A stretch of DNA of 25,413 nucleotides from Candidatus Dojkabacteria bacterium (GCA_028696915.1 JAQVGB010000005.1:1-25413); one strand, 5' to 3'; numbered from the stretch's first letter, positions 7,944 through 15,651 are shown. The notes: generated by a model from the sequence alone, not told the origin. Made by a program: numbers and translations.

Positions 7944-9152
7944 ATGAGAATTTTTGAATATTCCGCCCGCAACGCGGAGGGTGCCGTGGAGCGGGGAGAA
8001 ATGGAGGCAAAAAACCGAACACGGGTTGTCGAGTCGCTCCAGAACAAAGGCCTTATCGTGGTCAAGGTCGAGGAAAAAGTTGCCTTTATGAACGCCTTGA
8101 ACGAGATCAATATCGGCGGTGTTCCCATGGACGACAAAGTTGTGTTCATGCGCCAGCTTGCAACTATGATGTCGTCGGGTCTTCCTCTGACTCAGTCACT
8201 TGAAATTCTTGCCGCCCAGGCGACCAATCCTCTGTTTCGTCGGGTCCTCAAAGATGTTCTGACCGATGTCGAAGGTGGGTCTGGACTTGCCAAGGCGTTT
8301 GGCAAACAGCCCGGGGTTTTTGACGATGTCGTACTGAATTTGATCAAAGCGGGAGAAGACAGTGGTAAACTGGAAGAGGTCTTTTTGCGCCTTGCGGAGG
8401 AACTCGAGAAACAGCGGAACTTCGATGCGAAGGTCAAATCGGCGATGATCTATCCGATTATTATCATGGTTACAATCGTAGCTGTGGTAGCGCTGGTGAT
8501 GGTTTTCATGATCCCGGCGATCAAAGACATTTTCACGGAATTCCAGAGCGACATTCCGATGGTGACCAAAATACTTATCATGATCAGCGATTTCACCCGC
8601 AACTTCTGGTGGATCGTACTGATTATCCTCGGCTCGCTTGCCGGCGGGTTCAAATACTATATCGATACCCCGACGGGGAGGCGTGTTTTCGATAATTTCA
8701 AGTTGACGGTCCCGATCTTCGGGAAACTGTTCACGAAGATTGAGCTGGCGAAGATGACACAGACGCTGTTTCTGTTGTTAAGCAGTGGTCTGCCAATCCT
8801 CGAGTCATTGGATCTTGTATCAGACTCGCTCAGTAATGTGTGGTTTAAAGAGGCGGTTGCACATGCATCGCAGGAGGTCGAGAAAGGAAGCTCGCTTGCC
8901 CTTCCGCTTTCTCGGGAGGAAAAAATTCCGCTTCTGGTCAGTCAGATGATCGGTGTCGGTGAGGAATCCGGGCGTCTTGATGAAGTTATGAAGAAAATGG
9001 CCGAGTACTACACCAATGAGGTCGATATTATGACGAATAATCTTGCGACGATGATCGAACCGATTATGCTTATCATTATGGGTATTGTCGTGGCGTTTAT
9101 TGCGGTGGCCGTCTATATGCCGCTGTTCTCTCTTGCTGAGATTGTGGGGTGA
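7944..9152 (+). CDS. pilC: Type IV pilus inner-membrane platform protein PilC
   Basis: Integral membrane platform on which PilB and PilT act to assemble and disassemble pilin subunits. The length of 402 residues is normal for the GspF/PilC family. Two tandem T2SSF domains are visible. The first has MRQLATMMSSGLPL and ends with a pattern of GEDSGKLEEV. The second has a matching LLLSSGLPILESL and GEESGRLDEV. Hydrophobic segments lie at about 167-193, 219-236 and 370-397. It sits 65 bases after pilT with no terminator between them, so it belongs to the same transcript. No Shine-Dalgarno sequence is visible before the ATG. Nothing is missing. Confidence 0.96.
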   Translation: MRIFEYSARNAEGAVERGEMEAKNRTRVVESLQNKGLIVVKVEEKVAFMNALNEINIGGVPMDDKVVFMRQLATMMSSGLPLTQSLEILAAQATNPLFRRVLKDVLTDVEGGSGLAKAFGKQPGVFDDVVLNLIKAGEDSGKLEEVFLRLAEELEKQRNFDAKVKSAMIYPIIIMVTIVAVVALVMVFMIPAIKDIFTEFQSDIPMVTKILIMISDFTRNFWWIVLIILGSLAGGFKYYIDTPTGRRVFDNFKLTVPIFGKLFTKIELAKMTQTLFLLLSSGLPILESLDLVSDSLSNVWFKEAVAHASQEVEKGSSLALPLSREEKIPLLVSQMIGVGEESGRLDEVMKKMAEYYTNEVDIMTNNLATMIEPIMLIIMGIVVAFIAVAVYMPLFSLAEIVG

Positions 9153-9247
9153 CGAGCGGGAGCATCTTGCACTCGAACAGCGGGGTGTGCTAGATTGAAA
9201 TACGTGAAAAAAGTAATCGTTTCATTAAGTTAATTTATATTTCATTT

Positions 9248-9808
9248 ATGATGAAGAAATCATCATCCTCTCGTGGGTTCACCCTCGTCGAGCTTCTGGT
9301 CGTCATGGCGATCATGGCGGTTTTGATCGGGATCTCCGTTGCTGGGTTGGGATATGCGATGCGCCGCTCCCGTAACATTTCCCGACAGTCTGCCATGGCA
9401 AACCTTGACAGAGCGCTAGAAGCGTATTATTCGGATAATCAGAATTATCCGCTCGAGACCGAGGCAGGAACGCTTACCGATCTAATTGACGGTGAGGATT
9501 GGTTATTTCCATATCTGGAGGGGAGCTGGGAAGCACCGGGCAACACGCAGGTTTTCTATCACTCCGAACAGAGCGGATCGAATGCAAGCGGATATGTCGT
9601 GTGCGTTAGTCAGGAGGAGAGTGGTGGTGACATTAGTTACGTATGCTCCGGCCCATCAATAGGACAAGATGGGTTTCCGAAAAACCGTCAGATTGAAGTA
9701 AGCGCTTCTGGCTGTGAAAATTGCTGTGGTATATGTCAGACATATGATAACGAGGATGATGCGTTCGACGACGGTTGTGTCGGTTGTATCGCCGCTCCAG
9801 AAGAATAA
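9248..9808 (+). CDS. Type IV pilin with cysteine-rich acidic C-terminal tail (probable major pilin)
   Basis: Prepilin with a 10-residue basic leader and the cleavage and N-methylation site RG^FTLVELLVV (cut after G10; Glu at mature position 5), followed by the hydrophobic helix that packs in the pilus core. The pattern NLDRALEAYYSDNQNYP is typical of pseudopilin/PilA-type subunits. The mature protein has eight cysteines. Six of them lie in the last 33 residues in the order C-x2-CC-x2-C, an acidic linker, then C-x2-C, which suggests a disulfide knot or a metal site. It is the last gene before a strong terminator and next to pilC, so I take it as the major pilin. The two adjacent ATG codons leave the start uncertain by one residue. 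Upstream (9153-9247) is AT-rich with a TATATT at 9236 but no convincing -35 and no Shine-Dalgarno. Confidence 0.9.
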   Translation: MMKKSSSSRGFTLVELLVVMAIMAVLIGISVAGLGYAMRRSRNISRQSAMANLDRALEAYYSDNQNYPLETEAGTLTDLIDGEDWLFPYLEGSWEAPGNTQVFYHSEQSGSNASGYVVCVSQEESGGDISYVCSGPSIGQDGFPKNRQIEVSASGCENCCGICQTYDNEDDAFDDGCVGCIAAPEE

Positions 9809-9835
9809 GTGGTGATGTTATGGTACGTAGAACTC

Positions 9836-9868
9836 AAAAGGGGTGAAGCTCGTCTTCACCCCTTTTTT
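9836..9868 (+). terminator. Intrinsic terminator after the pilin gene
   Basis: A 9-bp GC-rich stem (GGGGTGAAG/CTTCACCCC) extended by four A-T pairs, with a 5-base loop CTCGT, followed by six T. It is a textbook rho-independent terminator on the plus strand. It ends the pilB-pilT-pilC-pilin transcript. Confidence 0.93.
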
Positions 9869-9914
9869 CTTTGGGATTAAGATCTTTCATATTAAGCTCC
9901 GACGGTGGATTTAT

Positions 9915-9944
9915 TTGTCATGCCGTATGACTGTTAGGTATTGT
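9915..9944 (+). promoter_or_regulatory. Candidate promoter for pilD and the minor pilins
   Basis: TTGTCA (9915-9920), an 18-base spacer and TATTGT (9939-9944), just behind the terminator and 32 bases ahead of the pilD ATG. A promoter is needed here because of the terminator. Match quality is moderate. Confidence 0.4.
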
Positions 9945-9976
9945 TGCCGTCCCCTACTTCTTGGTACAGTGATCCT

Positions 9977-10789
9977 ATGACTGAAATCGCACTACTGAAC
10001 GTGTTTGTGTTTTTTGTGGGAGCGGCCGCTGCAAGTTTCCTCAACGTCCTTGTCGGTGGCACAGGCTCCATACGCCAAAACCTCAAACGGAAACGCTCCC
10101 GCTGTGACTCGTGCAAGATGGACCTTCGGTGGTGGGAGCTTGTGCCGGTTGTCAGTTGGGTGGTGCTTCGCGGGCGGTGCAGTCGGTGTTCCTCCGTCAT
10201 TCCCGTTTTCCACCCGCTGAGTGAAATCCTCTTGGGAATCGCCTTTGTGCTTGGATATGTTTCTGCTTCTTCCACTGCTGTCGCCCTAGGCTACGTCGGA
10301 CTTATCATGGTCCTCTACTTTTTTTCTGTCTATGACCTCTTTCATGGCATTGTTCCGCGAAAACTGCTGTTTCCGCTGATTGCGGGCGCTTTTCTGGGTC
10401 GGATTGTTCTTGCGATCGCGCACGCGGAGTGGCAGATGCTCGTAACGGGGCTCATCGGTGCGCTGAGCGGCTATGCGTTCTTTGTCATTCTGAACTTTCT
10501 TTCCAGGAAAGGGGTACTTCCCCGCGAGAAGAAAAGCGGTGAGAGCTTCGGCTGGGGGGATGCGAATTTTGCGCTTTTGATCGGACTTGTTCTCGGATGG
10601 CCGCTGAGCTTTATCGCGCTGTGGATAGCCGTTGCTTTGGGTGGGCTTGTAGGTATTGTGATTCTTTTGGTGGTGCGGCAGAGAGGGGCGACAATGCCCT
10701 TCATTCCGTTTTTGTCTGTGGGGACGCTGGTTGCATTGGTCTGGGGCTATGCTATTATGGATTGGATGAGGTTGTACTTAAGCTATTAG
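9977..10789 (+). CDS. pilD: Prepilin peptidase / N-methyltransferase PilD
   Basis: Membrane aspartic protease that cuts the prepilin leader and methylates the new N-terminus. The N-terminal SFLNVLV and the two zinc CxxC pairs (C43/C46 and C68/C71) mark the methyltransferase part. The catalytic aspartates are D120 in SVYDLFHGIVP and D195 in the GxGD motif (GWGD). About seven hydrophobic segments follow the family pattern. I chose the ATG at 9977 (270 aa), which begins just before the first membrane helix; the upstream in-frame TTG at 9941 is unlikely. It lies downstream of a terminator and 14 bases before the next prepilin, so it probably heads a second operon that supplies its own substrates. 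Typical length. Confidence 0.95.
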   Translation: MTEIALLNVFVFFVGAAAASFLNVLVGGTGSIRQNLKRKRSRCDSCKMDLRWWELVPVVSWVVLRGRCSRCSSVIPVFHPLSEILLGIAFVLGYVSASSTAVALGYVGLIMVLYFFSVYDLFHGIVPRKLLFPLIAGAFLGRIVLAIAHAEWQMLVTGLIGALSGYAFFVILNFLSRKGVLPREKKSGESFGWGDANFALLIGLVLGWPLSFIALWIAVALGGLVGIVILLVVRQRGATMPFIPFLSVGTLVALVWGYAIMDWMRLYLSY

Positions 10790-10803
10790 ATCGAGGAACA
10801 TTC

Positions 10804-11760
10804 ATGTCTGCCCCTTCCTCGAGCAAAATATCCATCTCCTATGCTTTTCCGGTATCTACCCGGGCGTTCACGCTCGTGGAAGTATTGGTTGTTATGATCG
10901 TTATTTCTGCTCTTGCCGCGATTGCGTGGTCAGGATTTCTGGGAATGCGGAGGGCGATGATCCTTCACCAGACCGCTGAGACATTTCGGTCCGACGTGCT
11001 CTACGCACAGCGTGCGGCTATGCTTCTCAACCGTGTGAAGGGAGAGAACTGGATCTACGGGACAGGGTTGGACCTCGGACAGATGACGATGGCTTCGGTG
11101 GGGAGTGTTCCTGAGTACACGGTGTTCAAATGGTGTGCAGACTCAGTGAGCTACAGCGATTATCCGTCTGAGATGACCGTGCTTTCTTCGAGTATGAACG
11201 AATCGTGCAACAGCCACGGTCGTGCCCCGTTCGATGGCAAGGATTCTGTTCCTTTGCAGGGCGGCGTAATGAGCGTTTGTCTTACTACATCGGCCGGTAC
11301 CAGTAGTCCGGTGCGGTATGTTGTTTTTGAATCGGTGACCGGTATTGTGCATTTCTATAATGGAAGCCGAGAGGAAATTCCGTCTGCCGGATCGGTTGAC
11401 GTCGCGTTCTGTCATGGTTCACGATTCGATATTGTTCGGATAAACAGCAGTGGGCAGGCGGCACTTATCGGATATGATTCGTCACTTCCAAATCCATGCC
11501 AATGCACAGCTGAACAGGAAGCGGAAGGTGGTCAGCAACCGCCTGATGCAGATCCTAGCCCAGATGATCCACCGGTGAAGGATCTTACTCCCGTTGATCC
11601 GCCCGAATGGCCGAATGAGCTCTTAGAACCGGCAGATCCTCCTGAGGAACCCGTTGATCCGCCCTATCATACCCCAGAGCCTGTTGATCCTGGGGATAGT
11701 GGAAGTCCTCCTCCGTACACGCCGAGACCTCGTCCGGGATTGCCTATCGAAACAAAATAA
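10804..11760 (+). CDS. Type IV prepilin-like protein with Pro/Asp-rich C-terminal tail
   Basis: 318 residues. A 21-residue leader ends RA^F, followed by TLVEVLVVM, so the site is Ala-Phe instead of Gly-Phe, with Glu at mature position 5 (E26). The globular part resembles GspH/FimT minor pilins (a long N-terminal helix with HQTAETFRSDVLYAQRAAM). From about residue 244 the protein becomes proline- and aspartate-rich, with repeated PVDPP, and ends LPIETK, about 75 residues in all. The tail is probably an extended stalk or a low-complexity ligand. There is a good Shine-Dalgarno sequence (GAGGA, 7 bases before the ATG). It starts 14 bases after pilD. A minor pilin or initiator is inferred. Confidence 0.82.
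   Translation: MSAPSSSKISISYAFPVSTRAFTLVEVLVVMIVISALAAIAWSGFLGMRRAMILHQTAETFRSDVLYAQRAAMLLNRVKGENWIYGTGLDLGQMTMASVGSVPEYTVFKWCADSVSYSDYPSEMTVLSSSMNESCNSHGRAPFDGKDSVPLQGGVMSVCLTTSAGTSSPVRYVVFESVTGIVHFYNGSREEIPSAGSVDVAFCHGSRFDIVRINSSGQAALIGYDSSLPNPCQCTAEQEAEGGQQPPDADPSPDDPPVKDLTPVDPPEWPNELLEPADPPEEPVDPPYHTPEPVDPGDSGSPPPYTPRPRPGLPIETK
11590..11664 (+). repeat. Direct repeat in the prepilin tail
   Basis: The 15-mer CCCGTTGATCCGCCC occurs at 11590-11604 and again at 11650-11664, exactly 60 bases (20 codons) apart, and a degenerate copy follows near 11680. It encodes PVDPP. Identity at the nucleotide level suggests recent duplication by slippage. Confidence 0.75.
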
Positions 11761-11768
11761 CAGACAAA

Positions 11769-12335
11769 ATGATGAATGCGTTTATTCTACAAATCATGGT
11801 GCCATCTAGACGACAGATGAGAGCGTTTGGATTTATTGAAAGCCTCATTGCAATACTGATAACGGGAATTGCATGTACGGCACTTATCGGAGTGGCCGTC
11901 CAGGTTATCCGGGAAGCGAAGAACAACGAGATACGTGACGCAATGACCCAGTATGCGGTCCAGGGTTTTGAGAAATTGCGGGTGATGTCTGTATCAGACT
12001 TCGACGCAATCCCCTGTTCTACTCCCGGTGGAGTGATGCGTGGGTATCTTGAAGGGGGTGTCATCAAAGAGGTAAGTCAGGCGGAACTGTGTTCGGTGGC
12101 GGGTTTGGATGAAGGTGTGTGTGAAAAACTTCCACTTCCGACCGGCAATGACAGCGACTTTTTTTACCGAGAAATTGATTTTCAGCGAGTGAACCTCATT
12201 GGGAAGGAGTGCACGAGTATCAAAGTGACGGTGCGGACCGGCATGCTTGATGCGGGCAGTGCAGACCCAAACCGTGAGTACCCGCGCAACTTCGTTACGA
12301 ACACTCAGATTGTCGGGTACGTTGCGAGTAGGTAG
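11769..12335 (+). CDS. Type IV prepilin-like minor pilin (GspI/PilV-like position)
   Basis: 188 residues. The N-terminus reads RA^FGFIESLIAILIT: if cut after A19, the glutamate E24 is at the required position 5 and the helix aligns with other prepilins. Cutting after the later Gly would misplace it. It therefore uses the same Ala-Phe site as its upstream neighbour. A helix with EKLRVMSVSDF follows, then a short beta-rich domain with four or so cysteines. Possible starts are the ATG at 11769, 11772 or 11796 (the last gives a 10-residue leader). None has a Shine-Dalgarno sequence. It lies 8 bases after the preceding gene. The class (GspI/PilV-like) is inferred from length and gene order. Confidence 0.78.
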   Translation: MMNAFILQIMVPSRRQMRAFGFIESLIAILITGIACTALIGVAVQVIREAKNNEIRDAMTQYAVQGFEKLRVMSVSDFDAIPCSTPGGVMRGYLEGGVIKEVSQAELCSVAGLDEGVCEKLPLPTGNDSDFFYREIDFQRVNLIGKECTSIKVTVRTGMLDAGSADPNREYPRNFVTNTQIVGYVASR

Positions 12336-12358
12336 GTATTAGATTTGACATCAAAAAC

Positions 12359-12958
12359 ATGGGACAGGGGCGGATATGTCGATCAAAAACAGGAAGCGAT
12401 AAGGGTTACACGCTTGTGGAGGTGTTAATCACTGTGTTTGTCATGGGGTTGATCCTTTTGATTGTCAATATAATCATTGTTTCTCTGGTTCGGGTTTCTT
12501 TTGATACTGATACTCGGATACAAGTCAGGCAGGGTCTGGATTTTGCGCTGGAAGTTGTCAGACGGAACATTAAAAGCGGCGAGCCAGGATATACATGCCT
12601 TGTGCAAAACCCCGTAGAGGATGCTCGGGATGACTTTCCAAATGCAATTTATCTTCAAATGGCTGAAGGATCGCGAGCTGTAGTGTTTTTTGTCCGCCGA
12701 GACGAAGAGACAGAAAGCGGTGTGTTGACTGCACGATGGTCGGATGGTGCTACCAGCTCTGATGTGATGCTCACGTCCCCGCACGAAGTAACGCTGACAG
12801 AATATGATGTTGTCGTGACACCGAATCCCGATACCGGAACGGCAGAGGTGATTATTACGCTCACTGCAAGCTCTGTTCACCGTGGGGCAACGGGCAATCC
12901 ACTAGTTTCAGGCGTAACCAAGCAGGAGATTATCTTAACAAGGCACGCTGAGCTCTGA
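12359..12958 (+). CDS. Type IV prepilin-like minor pilin (GspJ/PilW-like)
   Basis: 199 residues. The leader of 16 residues ends KG^Y, followed by TLVEVLITVFVMG, so tyrosine replaces phenylalanine at mature position 1. Glu is at position 5 (E21). The body has FALEVVRRNIKSGE and a C-terminal beta-rich domain ending in KQEIILTRH, the general shape of PilW/GspJ. Only two cysteines are present. It begins 23 bases after the previous gene. No Shine-Dalgarno sequence is seen before the ATG. Assignment as a minor pilin is firm; the subclass is tentative. Confidence 0.8.
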   Translation: MGQGRICRSKTGSDKGYTLVEVLITVFVMGLILLIVNIIIVSLVRVSFDTDTRIQVRQGLDFALEVVRRNIKSGEPGYTCLVQNPVEDARDDFPNAIYLQMAEGSRAVVFFVRRDEETESGVLTARWSDGATSSDVMLTSPHEVTLTEYDVVVTPNPDTGTAEVIITLTASSVHRGATGNPLVSGVTKQEIILTRHAEL

Positions 12959-13018
12959 TTATTAGAGGATTCAAAAACTGATCCCGTGAGATACAGATGT
13001 CTCATGATGAACCTTCTA

Positions 13019-13045
13019 TTGACACCTTTGTGGGTTTATCATAAT
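13019..13045 (+). promoter_or_regulatory. Candidate promoter before the PilX-like gene
   Basis: A consensus -35 TTGACA (13019-13024) and a -10 CATAAT (13040-13045), with a short 15-base spacer. Transcription would start about at 13052, giving a leaderless or very short-leader message for the next gene. The spacer is below the usual 16-18. Confidence 0.4.
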
Positions 13046-13052
13046 CTGAAAT

Positions 13053-13847
13053 ATGGTTTTTTTTATGAGAACGAACGGTGACGATCGTGGTCAATCTCTA
13101 GTTCTGATTCTGTTGGTCCTCATCATTGGTGCCGTTATCGCATTCGCTATAGCAGCGCGGACGATACAGGATATCCGCAGGACTGGCCTTGAGCGGCTCT
13201 CTGATCAAGCGGGGACGCAGGTTGAGACCATGTTGGATGTTATCACCAGTCCTGTTACGTGGGATTCGCTGATTTCAGATGGAGGATTCACAGGGGAGTG
13301 CCAAGATGCCGATAGTATCTGCCAGCTAAGCGAGGATTATCTGAATTCTATTCTAGGAGGAACTGAGTGTGACACTGCAGAGGTGGGCATCCGTATTGAT
13401 GACGATCTTAGTCAATATCCTCTTAATCAGGATGATGTCTACGAGCTTAGTTTACCGGATTCGAGCGGCACGTTTGGGATATCATGGACCGGTTCGACCT
13501 ATCTGCTCATCAAGGTCTATGCTCAGGATGGTGATACGTATACGACAGAAAGCTCCATTGCTCTAACTCATGATGGTGTGTGGGGGGAGTCTGTTGCAGA
13601 CGGTGTATCATGGACCGTTGCGTATTCGGAAAACGCAAAATTTGCCCGAATCAAACCGATTTCAGGGGATGCTGAAATCTCAATCGTGAATATTCCTGCC
13701 CAGGAAGTCTCGGTGAAGGCAAGCTGTTATGTTGGGTCTGTCTATCGGGAATTCATCAGGCGGGTCCCCTTGCATAACTCCGTCCCTGCATGCTTCGATT
13801 ACGTCCTTTTTGACGGGTCTTCAAAGATCGAAGAATTCGGTAACTGA
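13053..13847 (+). CDS. PilX/GspK-like minor pilin-related membrane protein
   Basis: 264 residues. After a short charged leader comes RG^QSLVLILLVLIIG, a hydrophobic helix and ARTIQDIRRTGLERLSDQA. This matches the PilX/GspK class, in which position 5 is not Glu (here Leu18) and the subunit caps the pilus tip. The extracellular part is beta-rich with several cysteines (EC...IC, TEC, SC, AC). An in-frame ATG at 13065 is an equally good start. Whether PilD cuts it (Gly-Gln site) is uncertain. A PilX-like cap is the usual partner of a PilY1-like tip adhesin, which fits the large secreted proteins downstream. Confidence 0.68.
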   Translation: MVFFMRTNGDDRGQSLVLILLVLIIGAVIAFAIAARTIQDIRRTGLERLSDQAGTQVETMLDVITSPVTWDSLISDGGFTGECQDADSICQLSEDYLNSILGGTECDTAEVGIRIDDDLSQYPLNQDDVYELSLPDSSGTFGISWTGSTYLLIKVYAQDGDTYTTESSIALTHDGVWGESVADGVSWTVAYSENAKFARIKPISGDAEISIVNIPAQEVSVKASCYVGSVYREFIRRVPLHNSVPACFDYVLFDGSSKIEEFGN

Positions 13848-13875
13848 CGTGAGATTAACTTAACGACAGTTTCAT

Positions 13876-14298
13876 ATGAAGAACAACACACAAGTGATTT
13901 TGATAGTTGAGGATGAACCGGCAATCCTTGATTCCTATGCGGAGATTCTTGAGGGAGGTGGGTTTTCGTCCCTTAAGGCTGCCGACGGGTACAAGGGGCT
14001 TGATATACTTGCTACGAATAAGGATGTCGTCGATTTGATCCTTCTCGATCTTATGATGCCTCAGATGGATGGGCTTGACGTTCTTAAACAGATCCGTGAA
14101 AACCCTTCGAAATATGGTGAGGCACCCGTCATTGTGCTGACGAACCTGTCCAGTGAGCGGGTCATTCGGGAAGCGTTTGAGCGGGGGGCGAATGGATACC
14201 TGATGAAGACCGAACTCGAACCTGATCAGGTTGTATCTGAGATAAAGACGGTACTCAAGACATCTCCTGCTTCGCAGGGTTCTCAGCATACTATGTAG
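13876..14298 (+). CDS. Single-domain response regulator (CheY-like receiver)
   Basis: 140 residues that contain only a receiver domain. The acidic pocket is E12/D13, the phosphoacceptor D58 in LLDLMMPQMDG, the switch T89 in VIVLTN, and the conserved lysine K111 in YLMKTEL. There is no output domain, so it must act by protein contact, as CheY or PilG/PilH do on PilB/PilT or a motor. No histidine kinase is encoded in the window. It lies between the PilX-like gene and the first WGYHTSR cassette, spaced 28 and 11 bases from its neighbours. A role in pilus control is inferred from position. Confidence 0.92.
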   Translation: MKNNTQVILIVEDEPAILDSYAEILEGGGFSSLKAADGYKGLDILATNKDVVDLILLDLMMPQMDGLDVLKQIRENPSKYGEAPVIVLTNLSSERVIREAFERGANGYLMKTELEPDQVVSEIKTVLKTSPASQGSQHTM

Positions 14299-14309
14299 TC
14301 ATCGTTTCA

Positions 14310-14888
14310 ATGCATGAGCATACGGCTCCAACAAAGACAGGAATACTGAGGCGTGTATGGGGACGCATCTGTATCTTTAGTATTATCGGAGTGTTGATTG
14401 TCCTGCTCTGCGTGCTGATGAATTGGGGATATCACACCTCAAGATTCCCTGAATCTGCTGAAAATCTTATCCTGCAATCGGGGATTAGTTCGGTATTTGG
14501 AAAAAAAGTATATACCATTGGGGAAGATTCCAGACAGACTATTGTGCCGATATCTCCGGCTCTGACTGAGGTCGTTGAGGAAACTGTGTACCGCCTTCGG
14601 ATTGAGGGATATCTGCGAGATTTCAGTCTGCAAGATTCTCAGATACGTGATATCGTCCTAGAAATAATGGATGAGAAGCCACTTCGTCTTGAAGGGCCGT
14701 TTTCGGTGGGACGCGTGTGGGATCAGCAGTGCATTGATGGCTCTTGTCTGGATACCGTGCTCGTTCCTATTCAGATTGATGCCGTTAGACGCAATCTGTG
14801 GGCCGAAATTGAATTGACGCTGACGAGAGCCGAAGGTTCGCATGATGATGACTGGAGAATTACTAACTTAATTCTACGGTCATTGTGA
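14310..14888 (+). CDS. Single-pass membrane protein with WGYHTSR motif (cassette 1)
   Basis: 192 residues, family not recognised. A basic N-terminus is followed by one transmembrane segment (about 20-37) and, directly outside it, WGYHTSRFP (39-47). About 145 residues of mixed alpha/beta sequence lie beyond. It is a paralogue of the protein at 18527: both share WGYHTSR, then a similar segment ending in VFG-K-x-Y. Two cysteines (CIDGSC) lie in the distal domain. It ends one base before the next ATG, indicating tight coupling. Topology suggests the domain faces outside. Function unknown; it may anchor or chaperone the giant secreted protein of the same cassette. Confidence 0.75.
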   Translation: MHEHTAPTKTGILRRVWGRICIFSIIGVLIVLLCVLMNWGYHTSRFPESAENLILQSGISSVFGKKVYTIGEDSRQTIVPISPALTEVVEETVYRLRIEGYLRDFSLQDSQIRDIVLEIMDEKPLRLEGPFSVGRVWDQQCIDGSCLDTVLVPIQIDAVRRNLWAEIELTLTRAEGSHDDDWRITNLILRSL

Positions 14889-14889
14889 G

Positions 14890-15651
14890 ATGAACACTCA
14901 CAGAAGTGGAACAATCAGTTCTGGTGTTGTGGCGGGCGGGTTCATCATCTTGGTTTTGCTTGCGCTTCTTGGTTTCATGTTGACGATACTAGCGAAATCC
15001 AATCGGATTGCGGAGGAGGTTCCGATGCCTGGTTCCATTCCGCAGGCATATATCACTGAAGTGGATGTGTATCAATCGTATAGACCTGAGACTGCATCAT
15101 TTGAAATCCGGCTAAGTGATGAGGTACCGGTAAATAGATATGAATCTTGCTGGTCTTTCTCTTCTGAATCAATTAACTCCGAGGGGTCGGGTGATGTGAA
15201 GCTCCTGTACTCCTATTCTTCGATGACTCACTCTTCTGGTGTACAAATTCGATGTGATGCGAGTCTGTCCGAGATGCTATCTTCCGGTTATGGGCCTGTG
15301 CCGGTTATTGATATTTTACGTGCTTCTCGTGAGGGCTCGATGACGGAGATGTTTCCACGTTCGTTCGGTGTATATGATGTGGAGCAACAACCGGAAGAAT
15401 TGACCGGTTTTGCCCGATCGCTTGATACTAACGGGCAAGGGCATTCAATTGTGTATGCCGATGTGCCGATTACTATTCAAAATGACCTCTTCTGCAGCGA
15501 CAAATGGCTTTTACCGCTTAGTTTCTATGTTCAAGGGGATACATTCTCTCAAGATGTTGTTAAGCAGTGGGGTCATGTCCGATATCAGTATCAACTGAGG
15601 TGTCTTGATGATGAGTGTGCCACCGTTGAAATAATCCTGAATGAGGAGTAA
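14890..15651 (+). CDS. Single-pass membrane-anchored protein of unknown function (cassette 1)
   Basis: 253 residues, not recognised. One N-terminal transmembrane helix (about 13-35) with a short basic cytosolic end, then a probable extracellular beta-rich domain with five cysteines (Cys-Trp-Ser-Phe, IRC, FCSDKW, LRC, DEC). Its stop codon directly precedes the next ATG, and its end carries the Shine-Dalgarno GAGGAG for the following giant protein. It could be a prepilin-like subunit without a recognisable cleavage site, but there is no G^F or A^F with a Glu at position 5. The corresponding slot in cassette 2 holds a shorter protein with no obvious similarity. Confidence 0.7.
   Translation: MNTHRSGTISSGVVAGGFIILVLLALLGFMLTILAKSNRIAEEVPMPGSIPQAYITEVDVYQSYRPETASFEIRLSDEVPVNRYESCWSFSSESINSEGSGDVKLLYSYSSMTHSSGVQIRCDASLSEMLSSGYGPVPVIDILRASREGSMTEMFPRSFGVYDVEQQPEELTGFARSLDTNGQGHSIVYADVPITIQNDLFCSDKWLLPLSFYVQGDTFSQDVVKQWGHVRYQYQLRCLDDECATVEIILNEE

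Noticed and set aside
7150..8022. Long open frame of 290 codons on the minus strand opposite pilT and the start of pilC
   Set aside because: It lies antisense to a well-supported pilT catalytic region, its protein has no domain pattern, and it looks like a compositional shadow.
9153..9247. Terminator or clear promoter between pilC and the pilin
   Set aside because: Short CGAG/CTCG pairing without a T-tract, and TTGAAA (9195) has no -10 at a suitable distance; only AT-rich sequence is seen.
4212..9808. A type II secretion system instead of a type IV pilus
   Set aside because: A PilT with the AVRNLIREGK hallmark and a PilM are present; secretion systems lack a retraction ATPase.
12985..13012. 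Inverted repeat TGAGA...TCTCA before the PilX-like gene
   Set aside because: Five pairs with an 8-base loop and no T-tract; expected by chance.
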